Origin: Halichondria panicea
Taxonomy: Eukaryota; Porifera; Demospongiae; Suberitida; Halichondriidae
NCBI RefSeq assembly: GCF_963675165.1
Contig: NC_087377.1
Coordinates: 5,084,042 to 5,148,041 of the forward strand
Direction of reading: 5' to 3'
DNA: 64,000 nt
The notes under the pieces are model-generated. The model was given only the letters and a program-made list of their open reading frames with translations, did no database searches and was not told the origin of the DNA. Each line of letters begins with the position of its first letter. The first letter of the stretch is position 1. The position numbers and the translations under genes were made by a program. Of this stretch, positions 21,366-36,300 are shown piece by piece.

Positions 21366-24300
21366 GTAAGTTGATTCGCTTTATGTGTATACAGGGCTGC
21401 ATCCAGGATTTTGGATCAGGGGGGCAAATTAGACGATTTAAAAATGTAGGAGGGGCAAAGTCATCAGCATTATTATAGCAGTACAAATGAATCTGCCAGA
21501 TCCTAGGGGGGGGGGGCAAATTACCCCCCTTGCCCCCCTCCTCAATGCAGCCCTGGTATATTAATTATTGTTAGGGAGTCCGCTGTATGTACATGTACAT
21601 ATGTTATATGGACATGTAGCAATAATAATAATTTTTACATGTTCATTGTGTATTGTTACCCAAGGCGCGTAAGCGGCCACGGATATAGTAGTGGTTTAAT
21701 TGTTTGTTTGTTTTATGAGTCGGCTTACTGTGTTTTACAGCATGGTTATTAGTGTCAGTTTATCGTATAAAAGCAAGCAAAAGCTAAGAAGCTAACTTGC
21801 ACGTTGGCTAGCTCTACACGTGACCTTAAATCTGCATCATTATTTGCAGTTGAAGTGATCCTTTACCGGTCTCTGTTAAAAGTTCGTTGCTGCTTGTATA
21901 ACTGAACCATAGATACTATAATTGTAATTGATAGTATCTATATTTGGAAAATGTTTGGACTTGACGCTGTGGAATCAATATAGTGACTAGCGTACTTCTT
22001 CGGGTCATAATTATGACTAAACACTCCTCTGGTTATACATGCATGTACATGTACCGTATTTACTTGATTAAACACCCGGACGTTTATTTCATATCGAAGT
22101 CTGTAAAGGGGGCGTTTAAACGAGACGGGCGCTTATTCGAATTGGGTGTTTATTGGTCATGTCTACTCCGAACTCTTGCACAGCAGCAGTTATTATGCTC
22201 TTTTTGGCTGCTGCCACAGCTCTCAGCTTAAATCTTAAGTCATAGGAGTGGTGTTTCTCCCTCTGTGTTGGTATCTCTCTCTCTCTCTCTCCGCCATGAT
22301 AAAAAGTATATATCTATATTCTATGCTCCCATGCTTGCAACTGGTTCCATTTATTCTAGAATAATTTTGTGTGAATAATAGGTGAGGCTCAAAAAATAGG
22401 TAGAGTCAGAGGTTTAAAAGGTCATAGAGGTCAATAACATCTAATGTAAGTGCAGTACACATGTCAGTTGTTTAGTTTTATATGGCTGCAATGTCATTTA
22501 TATTGTATAGATCTATTTATGGTTCATGTTCATGTTGGCTTTTCAATGAGAATAATGGGTAATTATCTGGGAAGGGAAAAAAATTGAGAAATTCTAATAA
22601 GAATAATAGGCAAATTTTTTTGAATAATTGGGACAGCCCTAGAACTTCCATGTGCTACCCACAGTACCACGCCCATACATGGGCGATTATTTAAGATAGG
22701 CGTTTATTGACAAAGACAGAGCTTTTACCATGGGCGTTTAAATGAGATGGGTGTTTAATCAAGTATTTTTTCATGTCAACAGCCAAGAGTTAGCACTTCA
22801 GCTAGTGCTCTAGTTATAATACAGTAACTGTATTACTATGCAGGAGCTTGTTGATCAACAGGACAACAGAACGGATGCTGAGAAACTTCGTGATGAGCTG
22901 GAGAAAGTGACTAAAAAAGCTGAAGAAGATGCTGTAACTCATCGCCAGCAAACTAAAGATCTTCAAGCCCAAGTGGAGGACCTCACTCAGAGGCTAAATA
23001 AAGTAACTGCATCAAATGTAGAACTTCAAGAAGTCGTCAAAATTGCTATTGAGCAAGCTCCACCCTCTGCTGGCGGTATTCAAGCTGGTGATGAAGGTGA
23101 TAGTACCAAACTGCTGCAACATATTAGAAGCAAATATCTCGAGAAGGTTACAGAAATTGTTGAATTGAAGCAGCGATTTGACAGGAAAATGAATGATTTA
23201 ACAGAGAAAATCCACGAGAAAGATCGCCAGTTGAAAGCACAACGAGACAGCCGAGTTGTCCTCCCCCCTACTTCTAGTGTTGATAATGATGCTGACGAAG
23301 ATGAGGAGTCTACATCCATTGCAGAACTGAAAGCAACTCTCAGAACAAAGGATAAAGAAATTCTGTCTCTTAGTATTCAGTTGCAAACTTTCCAACAAGT
23401 GGCGTCTCAGCGACAACAGTTACAAGAACACAGTAAAACACAGAGCACTGTTGTGGTACAACTCAAGAAAGAGCTTGCGGGAGCACAGGTATATACGTAA
23501 TGTTGTAACAGTATTACATGTTCAGTAAAATTATACCACTTAATACAGTGGAACCTCCATTAACGACCACCTCCGGAGAGCAACCACACGCTATATAACG
23601 GCCAAGTGCTCAGGTCCAGATTGAACTACAATGACTTCAATGTAAAGCAACCTCTCAGGAGCGACCACCTCTCTACTCCGTATAACGAGCAGCTTTCTAG
23701 TCCCCAACTAGCTTTAGCAATGGACAGAACGGACAGCCACACCCAGAATTATCAGAAAATTATTGCTGAGATAGAATTGATTTTTGCACAATCGTGAAAA
23801 CCTGGCTGTGTACATGCTGTAGCTTGTCTCTATACAGTCTTTTCAAAGCTTGTATGAGCTAAAGAAGCAGTTAGCAAAGCACAAAGATTCATTTGGCAAG
23901 AAATGACTCATAGAAAATACATAGCTGGCAATCGAAACCTCCCAAGGAGGTCACCTCTCTATAACGGCTGTTCCCCAATGGTGTCCGTTTTATGGAGGTT
24001 CCACTGTATATGGATTTCGTAGCACTCTACACAAATGTTTCGACCTTGAAGTGTAACCGTTCCCACAGCAAAATAATTATAAGCTCTGTTTTATAATTAT
24101 TTAAACAATCTTTTATTTACATTGTATACTAGTTATATAAATATTTTTTAACACAGGAAGAGCTTCGAATAGTCAGGGATTTGTCAGAAGCTGCAACAAA
24201 AATTAGTGAGCTCCATCAGATCATAATAGAGCGCAATGAAGAACTTAGAGACCTCAAGGTACATGTAACTGAATGCTTTATATATATATTAATTATAGTA

Positions 24301-27300
24301 TAGCTATACTAGTAGCTTACAGTAGCCGCCAATAATTACCCGAGGCGCGCGTGGGCGGCCACGGGTATAGTAGTATGTTGGTCTGTTTGTTTGTTTGTTT
24401 GTTTGTCACAGGTATATCTACTCACCTGGATGCCACAGCGCTGCGTTTACAGCATAGATAGCCTTCACACAACAATATCTTGATTTAAATAGTGGCAGAT
24501 TTTGATGTTAAAGCTTCATTGTCGAGCAAAAGCTAAGAAGCTTGAACTTGCACGTTGGCAGCTAGCTAGCTACACGTGGCCTTGATTACGTAGTTGCAGC
24601 TGAAGTGATCCTTACCAAATATAATTATAGTAGAAAGCTAAAATTGTGACTGGTTGTTGGCTGACTCTGGATCCTATACTCCTTGGCTGACTCTGGATCC
24701 TATACTCCAGCCTGGCAGGAGCCATACCTCTTTAAGTCTAAGCTCCAGGCTTCTTTGCTGTCATCCCTGTCCACAGTGCATGTCTATTGTGACATGTACC
24801 ACTCAATGTTTCAGCATGCCTCCAAGTCTGGTTTAGTTTTATTGCTCTTGAGTTGCTGTGCTAGTCTAGTCATACATGCTACATGCACTGCATTATCACT
24901 CTTCTGGTTTCTTTATTATCATGTCACCAGCCGAGGGTTTGCACTTTAGTGCTCTAGTTATACTAGTTCCTGTTCGTATATATATAGTTCGTTTTGACAG
25001 CATATTAAAAGCGTTGAAATTTCCCGTACTGTTCTGCGTTGTACGGTACAAGTTTTCCATGCAATTTGTTGTGGTTTATATGGAGAACACTACAAATGAA
25101 GCACTTGATACCTCGATGGAAGGAAGCGCTGTAACTATGATATAATTTGCGCAGGAGTCTGGCAAGAACAGTGTAACAAAGTGGGAATGGAAGTCATATA
25201 TTCCCTTACAAGCTAAAGGGTGTTTTTTCTAACCTTATTGCAAAATGATAACGGAGTAGTATCAAGGGCGTATAAAGAGATGAGGGCATGCTACTCACAA
25301 TGTATGCTGTGTATGCGTCGTATTATTGATGAGTCAGTAGGATATACTATATTTATGCCTCGGTGCGCATGCGCAAGCGAGGCCATTGCTGTCAGCAGCA
25401 GCCTTTTCAGAAGAGTGCGTAGCAAAACTTGTTCACTGAGTGTTGCTATACTCTACTTAGTAGTTAGCTCTGCACTAGAACACTAGCTATTAGTAGCTGC
25501 AAGAGTGAGAAGAGAACTACAAGGCTCTGCTGACGCAGCTATAAATTTTAGACTCGAACTTTTGGCATCAATCGTTTTAAACAACAACCTTGGCCGATCA
25601 TTACCCACTTTTCGGGTTTTCCTGTGATTCTGGATTCCGCCTGCATGCAGTAAAATTATAATGTCATTGTGTGTATATACAGTGGCGTAGGAAGCAATTT
25701 ATCAATGGGGGGGCTCTAGTTTTTTAAATGGAAAAAGTACATAGTGCAACTTGATATACATGTAAGTATAATCTCTCCTAAATATAAAAAATAGCACCTA
25801 TAGAAATACGCCACTGTAGTAGCTTTATGTTATGTAGTTTTGGCACCTCCACCGAGGCATCAGCACCCATAAATTATATGGTGCTTTCATTATCCATGAT
25901 TTAGCCAACCGCCCACTATAGGGAATAGAGTAAAAACAAGGCTAGTCTAGAGTATAAAGTGCACGTGCAATAAATTCTTTACTATTTTTAGACAATAGAT
26001 TGTAGTTGCATGCCCTTGGTAGTACGTTGAAGTAATAAAAGCGTGGGCAAAAACCATGGTGGGCGGAGCTTAGAATTTGCAGATTCAGCAATAATTGAAG
26101 GCCCCAGTCCTTAGGTTACGATGCAGTGTTTGCTCATTAATTATTCATATTTTTGGTTTTTGTGAGAAAGAAAGACATTGTTTCTATTATTTATGTGTCT
26201 ATACTGTTGCACTGCTCATAAGTAACTATTACAGCGCTTGCTAGCTATTAGTACGCTAACTAGACGGCAAAAAATTAAGCACAAAGATATTGTGGTCATT
26301 AGTTGTCAAATATTAGAGAGAGAAAGAGTCTAACAAGAACTAAACAGTGACCTACCAGCAGTTTATGATATTCCTGGGGCGGCTCGAAGAGTTCTTGCTC
26401 CTATCTATATCTACAAACTGAAGAAAAAATGCCAGAGTTTACTAGCTGGTCAGCTATTTTTCACTAATTGTCTACTTCTACACGAGCTAACTCAATGACT
26501 GCATATGCGCATGTTCATTGTTGTCACAAATGAATATGCACTCAAATTGATCCAATCACATTTAGTTTAGAAGATATTCACAAAAACGTAAAAAATCAAA
26601 AGTTCTACTCTCTTTGGTTGTTGCACTGTTATACAGTAGTCTTTTTAAAAGTTCAAAAACACTTCTATAGCCTGTGTTCTTGTTCTTTTACAATGCTTCT
26701 TACCATTCTAGAGGGCAACTCGAAGCAGGCCAAGAAATTCTCACAAAATAATAATAATATGTAGACTAACTCCATTTAGAGTAGCGGTCAGAGCCAAGGA
26801 AAACAGCCTCTTGTGAGCTTTCAGTAACCTTTTTTTTCGAAATATCTCTTTGAGTCACCCTGCATAATTATAGTGAAGCTACAGTAGACTGTATATACCT
26901 AAGCTATCAAGTAAAAATGTCTATTCAAGCCATGAAATGACTACCGTAAACGTTGAAATTTTCGACGCATCAAAATTTCACACTTTCTGCACTAGGCCCA
27001 CAATTCTTAAATTTCGTGCGCATAAATTTTCGTCCGTTATATTAACGTAGGTGTGGCTACCACGTACACGTACACCCACGTATATATTTAATTTCGTGCG
27101 TTGAGTCCAAGGACGAAAAAAACGATATTCAACACCCGTCGAAAATTTCAACGTTTACGGTATACTGCGTTTCAGCTGGACTTCCAGCTCACGATCACTA
27201 GCTCATGAATAATTAATGAGCAAACGGTTTACCGTAACCTTAATGCACCTGAGCTGTTTGATTAAAGTTTGAACTTTAGTGAATCGATTGTTATAACTCG

Positions 27301-30300
27301 AGAACGAAGCTTTATTTTGCAAATTCACAAATCAAAATAAAGAAAATGTGACTAGAAACTCTTGCTTGCCACGAACAGCTATAGCAGTCTACACATTGAT
27401 ATCTGCATGCATTTGTGCATGAGAACCAAAATGCTTTTCATTCCAATTAAGACGCAATTCCTAGTGTGCAATAATACTTCCGGGTATGCAACACCGTACC
27501 CTCGCGAAAATACGCCCACCCTTTTCTGCTTTTAGAGGACTGGGTGTTTAATTGCAAACGGCGAGTTTTCACTCGCACCCACCCGCAGCTTAAAATCGAG
27601 GCTTACACTTATGGCTACGTATAATTATGATAATTGTATTTTCATTAGTACATGCATGTATGAGCATTTTTCATTACAATTTTACCTATCATGGCAACAA
27701 TAATGTTAATGAACTAATGCATGAGTATGATTAAAGCATGATAAGAATGTACAGTATAGTCCGTACTTGGTTTCAGCAAACCCTACAAAATTGGGTGATG
27801 AACGACTTTGTTCTCAGATTTGTGTTAGTTGTTCCCTTTCTCTGGCAGTGCATATAATTATAAGACTAGTTGTTCCCTGCATTAAATCAAGGGAGTTAAA
27901 GGCAAACAGATCCACATAAGAGAAACTTATGTCTGATCTTGGTCCAGCACAGTCTATATATACCTAGCTACGTACACCTAAAACATTCCTAAATTGGCTT
28001 TCTTCAATTGTGAACATGTGGCATATACCGTATAGCGCGAAATTTTCGAAGGGCTTTATTTTTGCTGTTTACGTGGGTTAGCAATCCTATACGAAAATTA
28101 AGTCCATGAAACTTTAGTGCTTTAGTTTATGAGTCTACTCACCTGGATACCACAGTGGTATGTTTACAGCATGGATAGCCTTCACATGCACATAAAGTTA
28201 TTAGGTTTAATAGTGGCAGATTTTGCTGTTAAAGCTTCATAAAAGCTAGGAAGCTTGGACTTGCAAGTTTGCCATAGCTATATATATATTAGTAGATATA
28301 GGCGGCTTTAATTTGAGGCACTATTACAGCCACATGGATATATTATTATTTGTTTTCATGGGAAGAGACTCCATGCAGGGTTCTTTGCTGGCTACTGTGA
28401 GCCTACTCCGGTCCCACTGCATGCATGTCAGCTAGTTGTAACACTCTAAGCCTGCTCTGCTGTGATCCAAATAACGATCCAGCTAGGACTCCCAGATCGA
28501 GTGCATGCATGCTAGGTATACCTTATAACATTTTAGGCTTCTTTCTGCTGACTCTGCTGTGATCCTATATATAGTCTTAGTGTATGTCTGACCATGCACC
28601 ACTACCGTTTTCAAAGCCTTGTCATAGCGTTCAAATCATATTTTCCTCCATACATATAGTTGCCGCTAGGCTCTTCCATGTTCATGTACGCACTGTATCA
28701 TTATACCTGCTTGGTTGTGAGAAATAAAATAGCCGAGGGTTAGCACTTCAGTGCTGTATATTTATACATGTATCATTGCTTGGTTTCAGAAACTGAAGAC
28801 AGATGTTGAAGATGACTTGAATATTCTAAAGCAGAAGTGTGAGGCTGAGCAAAGAAATCATAATTCTGTGAAGGTATAATTATACATGTATATTGTATAT
28901 TGTTTATACAATCTGCATGTGGCAGTGCTGGCCGTAGCTCCAGACTTATAATAGTATACATGTACATGACCGTAAAAATGTTGGCTGATTCAATGGCAGT
29001 AAGCATTAATTGATCATTGTTGTTGTATCACTCTATATCCCTATATAGAGAGACTTTGCAAGGTCCCAAAGTGTTTTGTCATCTCTGAAAGATAAATCAA
29101 CTCATCGAGTGGGAGCAGAAGAAGATCTACAAGAGATACAGATACTCACGGCTGAAGTGAATCTGTATAAGGTATGATGAGTGCATTAATTGAAGTTACG
29201 TCTTGTTGTGCATTGACTTCCTCCCTGTGCATTTAGACATGCATGCATCGTACTCTACAGAGATCGTGCCATGTTATACGTTGTAACATAATAATTATAC
29301 ATGTACACTCTATAATATTGTATAGTTGAGTTTTGCATTCCAGATGTACGTTTTTGTAAATGTATAATTAGAAATGTATATAATTATATAAATTTCTCTA
29401 CAGATTGATGTTAAAGAACATGACAAAAAAGTGGAGAGACTCAACAACAGAGTCACTGAGCTTGGTAAAGCGAATCTATCGCTGAAGAGAAGATTAAGGG
29501 AGTCCAATGAAGAACGTGATGTTTTGGCTCTACAAAATGTCGAGTTGCGCACTTCTAAACACATCTACGAGGGACAGTTGGATAAGTCCCAAAAAAGCAA
29601 AGTGGATCTCACACAACTAGCCGATATAACAGTCTCCAAGACTGATGAAAATGATCAGCTACAAGACAAGATAATGGAGCTTAAGGAAGAGCTTGAGTTG
29701 GCAAAATTTGAAGAAAGTCTTTTATTTATTTGATGTATCCTTGTATAATTACCCGAGGCGTGCGTGGGCAGCCCACAGGTATATTGTAGTCGTTCAGTTT
29801 GTTTGTTGTTTATCTAAGCCTGCTCATCTGGATGCCATAGCACATGTATCTCTTTTTTCATATAGAGAGTGCATACCATCCTCTATAAAACAAGTAAAAG
29901 CAAAGTTTGCAGCCAACCTTTACTCTTATCTGACAGGTTTTTCTGTCGAAAGTGATTCTTTTCTAGTGGTGGCTATCTCAAGACGTTCACTTTGCCAAAA
30001 ATTTTTTCACTATGCAATAGCACACAGTTTGAAATTTCATGTAAAAAGAACAGGAAATGTAGCATAGGGAAGTTACAGAGGATTGATTTCACAATGCAGT
30101 CCTTATTATGCTTTGACAAATTGGTTGGTCGATATTTTGGTGCTAGTAATAGTTTTGTAGCTCCGTTCTTTAAGTCTTGTACTATACTTCTGGTTCTGAT
30201 AGCTCTGAAGGCTAGAAGGAGCAGGAATCTAGTTAGTATTGCTACTTTTGAAAGGTGCAAACAGAAGAAATGACTGTGCCAAGCAGCATAGAAGAACCAT

Positions 30301-33300
30301 CTTGTTGAGTCACTCAAGGAAAAAACTTGTAAGCATTTTGATGGATGGCTCCACAGCTATATGGTAGGACATTATGTTCTAAATCCTTATAATAAGCACT
30401 GCATGCATAGTTGGGCGTGGCCCCACCCTGGACGCGAACGTAGGGTTGGGCACCACTGCCAGCTGCAAAAAATTTGCAGCCCAATCAGATTGCAGAGTTC
30501 AAGTGTGAAGGCGTGGCTCATTAATGAACGAGTCAGTAACTAGTAATTCTCTTTAGTTAAATCAAAATGCAACAATAGCAGACAAGCCAGCTTGATCCAG
30601 GAACACGCCAGGTCAGTTAGAGCTAGTGGTATGCAAAAATGACTCCTGCAGTAGCATTCTAACTGAGCTTTGCGGTTACCGCCCACTTGGAATTAATCAT
30701 TTCATGCTTAGCCATACCCTAAAGCTAAGTGCCAGTGGAACAAACCTGACATTGCAGTGGTGCCCAACCCTACGTTCGCGTCCAGGGTGGGGCCACGCCC
30801 AACTACTGCATGCAATGAGTTGTGCACAAAATGCTGCTGGGTGGGGCCAAATGGGACCCCGGATGTGATGTCACAGGCAATTATAGTAACTCCTTGCTAT
30901 ACTTTATCTGAAAAGGACTATTAATTTATCATGAGAAATAACAAGTACGTATCAAAGTAAGTCCATGCAGGAATGTTCAGCACTGCTGGAGTTTCTTCTT
31001 TGCAACCATGCAGGTTTTAAGATTGTCCAAGGTTCATTTTGTGGAAGATTCTGTGCTCCAGGACCTAGTCCTCTCGACCTCGTGATGCATATCAATTCTG
31101 TTTCACCATAGCACTAGAAGTGGCTCTTTTTGCTCGGGGCTTGAGCTGTTTTGCAGTAGTATATATAGAGGCGAGCTTCTTTGGCTTGGCTGTGATGCCG
31201 AAGATAGACCATCGTGGAGGGCTGTTCGAGCAGCAGTTACACTGAGTATAGTGGGGTGGGGCTGTTTCTTTGCAGCATGCAGTAGTAAGTGAGGTGGGGC
31301 TGTTTTGCTGTGGTACTGGTTTCAGCGTTGGAACTCAAACAATTTTGTGTCAAGCCATGCATTCGTCGGTCTTATACGCTGCAGATACTGGCGTCTAGAA
31401 GAGAGAAGAGATGGAACTGTGTCTAGAGTTCTCTCTGTCATCTTTTTGTGCAGTTTTTATATTGTGTTACTATAAGACAGTGTTATGTTGCTATGCCCTC
31501 GGGATATAAACTAGTTATAACACTGGCACTCGGGATGCATGCATGGCACTCAGCTAAAGACACTTTGCACTTGAAATGTTGCACATGCTCAATTAATCCA
31601 TGTATATAGCTGGCTGTATAATCATCACATGACACCCTATTATTGGAAAGAGGATAAGCAGGTTGCACAGTGGTATAATAAGAAACAGTTTCATTGTTGA
31701 GAGCTTGTATAAATGTGAAATTTTGCTGACTCCACAACCCCAATGTGTGTGGAAATTAATAGCAAAAGGCTTGGTTATACAACAAGTGCTGACATCAGCG
31801 TTTTACATTCAAATTGCACAGGAAGCGACTCACCATGCAAGTGTGCAGATATTCGCGAACTCGGAAGTATTATTGCACACTTGTTATTGCACACTAGGAA
31901 GTGATTCTTATTTGGAATGAAATGTTTTTCAGCAGTGAGAGAACAATAATTTACACATAATATTATAATCATGCAATGCAATATTTATAAGTCTCTTTTC
32001 ATGTTCTCTGATGCTCTGTATCATTTCTTCGCTCTTTTGCATTGAGGCTGAGGGTCAGGAAGTTGTCAGTGTTCAGTTTAGCAGTCATATTTAATGCATC
32101 TAACAGGCATCAGTGTTGGGAGTGAGTGCTCAGTTCTTGAGCGGAGAATTGTACATGCATGTAGAAGCGTACTACACCGCCTCTTCAGGCTCTTGTAAGT
32201 CGTGTTTGCTTCAAAACGGTTGTCACACTTTTCTTCTGATATACTAGAAACCAAGCACACGCTGTTTATCCTTCAGAACTACCTATTTTCAAAACGGGTT
32301 GCTGGTTGCAACGTTTTTCTTGTCTGCATGTTCTCTACAAAAGTAGCCTTCTGCAAGCTCTCCTGGTGTTCTAGAGTCTTTTTTCTTTGTCGCAAGGCAC
32401 GAGTGACAGTTACTACTATAGGCACACACATGTGATAGTCATCAGTATCTCCATGGTACAACTATTAAATACATGTATGGTACAACTATTACATGTAATA
32501 GTTGTACCATAGTACGTATAGTACATTAATTTTGTATAGGGGAGAGGGCACTCAATGTAAATGTATAGTTGAATGATATACATAATAGCAATTTCATGAA
32601 TCATTAAGTCTTATCAGACTAGATGATTTCTCCTGACATTTTTTTTATCCAGGCATTTCAATACAGACAAGACTTTGAAGAAGAACGTGCTGCTCGAGCA
32701 CAAGCTGTCGGTACAAAGGATGCACTGTCTGATCAACTCAGAGACTGTAAGGCAGAAGCTGGGACAGAGAAACGAGAGAAACAAGCTGTGATAGCCAAAC
32801 TAAAGACCACTGTCGCTGAAAAACAACATATAGCAAAACAAATGATACAAAGTGAGAAAGACTCTGAGCTAAATCTAGGTACAAAGTTACAAGAAATCAA
32901 GATGATTAGAAGAGAGAACACTCAATTAATGGCTCAGATGGAGCACTTAAGAACAGAATCGTCTAAGTTACAGCGACAACTGCAAACAGCTGAAGCAACG
33001 TACGAACGCAGAGAAGCTAAGATAGTACAAGAAGTTGATGAACTAAAGAATGAATTTGCTAAGACCCAAGACAAAGCTCAGATGGCCGCTGCTATGAAAA
33101 TTAGCTTAAATGAACAACTCGAAAGTGTCACTCAAGATAGAGATAGTAAACTGAAAAAGCTCGAAATATTGGCTAATGAAAAGGTATCTGTTGATGATCA
33201 ATTGACTCGTGAGAGAAACCACGGTGCAGCATTGGCACAAGATCTTGCTGCCAAAGAACACAAAATGGCAACAGGATAGCAGAAGAACTACAAGATGCTC

Positions 33301-36300
33301 GCCAGAGGCTGGAAGTGTCCCTTGCTGACACCGAACATCTTCACGATGAGGTCATGGCAAAGACGGCTCAAGTGAAGCAGTACAAGAAACAGACGGATAG
33401 TTTCAAAGCTAAAGTAGAGGAGGCCAACACTAAACTACTGAAGACACAGCAGGAGCTGCAGCGTTGTCAAGAGCTCCTTAAAACCATGGAAATAGACTAT
33501 CAGGATCAGGTATAAAAATACCGTTTAGAAAATGCTTGTCACAAATGGTGCAATCTGATTGGTTACTGAGAGGTCCCTTATTTAACTTAGAGACCTCAGC
33601 AGAGGTCTTCTACAGAGGTCCATTATATGTACTTATACCACACTTACGTCACCACTAATTGGTCAACAGCTGTAGGATATACGAGGCTACAGCCTCGGGC
33701 CCTCGAGGTCTCATAATCCCATAGAGACCTTGGATTCAGTCTATAACTATTATATAATTATGGCGCGAAATTTTCTAGGCACTTAAACTTCGTAGAATGC
33801 CTCTAAAAGCATAAATTTCGTGTGTTAACTGCTTACTGGAAGTACTACCAGGCCCGCGCCTTTATCTTTATAAAATGCACGAACTATTTTCGTGGAATTT
33901 AAATTTTCGTGTAGGATTGCTAACCCACAAAAACAGCGCCCGTTATACGGTAGAGTAAGTGACCTATCTTCGCCAGGCACCTATAATCGGCAGCTATTGC
34001 ACAAAGCACAAGACGATTTTCTACAAAACTAACTGCATGGACTTACAGACGGGTATGAGAGAAACAGCTCCCAAAAGTTGGAAAGAATAACTTACTTGCA
34101 GACGGAATGGTGGTCACGCGAAGTGAGCTGCCGAATAGTTCAATTGTCGTCAGACCGACATCTATCTCCGTCTTTGCATACTCACCAAGCAACGAAACTA
34201 CCAGAACTAACTATACTTCTTGGCATAACTCTAGCTAGTGAGCACTACTAGGGGGCAAAAAGCAGCAACAGCTGAATGTGAGCCCCACCCTGGTAGAGCA
34301 TGACGAAAAACTGTCACGGAAGAATGCTGACTCAGCAATAATTGCACCATGAAAAATACTTAAAAAAATACTTGCAAAAAGTTAATTGATACTAAATAAT
34401 CTACTGAACAAAAGGTGTGTCCCAATTCTCCACTCCACACTCTCCAGAAGGTTTGTCACTTTCTATATAATAAATAGACAAAAATAAGTGAATCTGGGAT
34501 ATGCAGCATGCCTGCTCACCTTTGTCTGAGCACATGCAGCTTGCTTTCCAGAAAACCACCTATTGTAAATTACAGGTTGATTTTTTTTATCAGTTACTAC
34601 ACCAATATTAGTTACCCTCAGGCTTGCTGCTAGTGCTGTTCCTCTTGGACTTCACAGCAGCCCCTTCTTGTACAGGTATTTCAACAGGGGGGTTGCTATC
34701 TTGAGAAGGGTGAAGATCAGAGCCTATAAGGCCGCAATAATTATTTTCATAATTACGTGCAATAATAATAATCACCTCTGAGATTCCGTTGGCTTTGCGT
34801 ACCCTTCTTGGACTTGGACTTCACAGCAGCTGCGGCGTCCGGGTGAAGATCAGAGCCTAAGGTATAGTTTCATCTCGTAAAATTACATATAATAATAATT
34901 AACTTATTACCTCTGAGATTAAGTTTACTGTGGAACTTCACGGGTACATGCACAACGTCGCTACCGTTAGGAGGGTGATCTTCAGAGTCTAGAGCAAAAG
35001 GAATACATTCATCTTGTGTATAACTGCATTTAACGTACCACCTCCAGAAGTTTTCTGGCTAGCACCTTTCTTGGGGGGAGGGACGTCACACTCTTGAAAA
35101 TGAGATATTTTCATCTGGTGTAATTACGTGCAATAATAAATAATCACCTCTGAGATTCCGTTGGCTTTGCGTACCCTTCTTGGACTTGGACTTTACAGCA
35201 GCTGCGGCGTCCGGGTGAAGATCAGAGCCTAAGGTAATAATTTCATCTCGTAAAATTACGTACAATAATAATTAACTTATTACCTCTGAGATTAAGTTTA
35301 CTGTGGAACTTCACGGGTACATGCACAACATCGCTATCGTTAGGAGAGTGATCTTCAGAGTCTAGAGCAAAAGGAATACATTCATCTTGTGTATAACTGC
35401 ATTTAACGTACCACCTCAAGAAGTTTTCTGGCTAGCACCTTTCTTGGGGGGAGGGACGTCACACTCTTGAAAATGAGATATTTTCATCTGGTGTAATTAC
35501 GTGCAATAATAATAATCACCTCTGAGATTCCGTTGGCTTTGCGTACCCTTCTTGGACTTGGACTTCACAGCAGCTGCGGCGTCCAGGTGAAGATCAGAGC
35601 CTAAGGAATTTCATCTCGTAAAATTACATATAATAATAATTAACTTATTACCTCTGAGATTAAGTTTACTGTGGAACTTCACGGGCACATGCACAACGTC
35701 GCTATCGTTAGGAGGGTGATCTTCAGAGTCTAGAGCAAAAGGAATACATTCATCTTGTGTAACTGCATTTAACGTACCACCTCCAGAAGTTTTCTGGATA
35801 GCACCTTTCTTGGGGGGAGGGACGTCACACCCTTGAAAATGAGATATTTTCATGTATCAATGTTAGTTCGTCGGCGATTGACAAGCCAAGATCATTCACC
35901 CAAGAACGTAATTCAGGGTTGTCAGGTAGTGAGTCGACGTCAAACGATAGGCTATAGTGATCATTTGATGCACGTGTAAAAGAATATTGAGTAAATGAAA
36001 GATCCGTGTACAATCACCACTCTACATTACATGCTTATATAACGTAAAATACCTTCAGACTGACTATCCATGTTAATCTCAGGCAGGGAAAACGTGGATA
36101 AATCTCTCCAACCTGAGAAGAAAAGAGGATCATCCTTTTGCAATAATTATTAAAACGTACTGTATATTGAATCTTGAAGCCTTGTAGATGGAGTATGCAG
36201 TCTACTACCTTCAGTTAACCAATAATAATATTATACATTTATAAGTAGAAATCTATGGAGGTGCATGTTACTACCTTTCCTCTGAGGTGTATGTTCATTT

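Noticed and set aside
29973-30317. Opposed open frames of about 90-115 codons in intron 7
   Set aside because: No domain, no splice support, both strands open; probably non-coding repeat.
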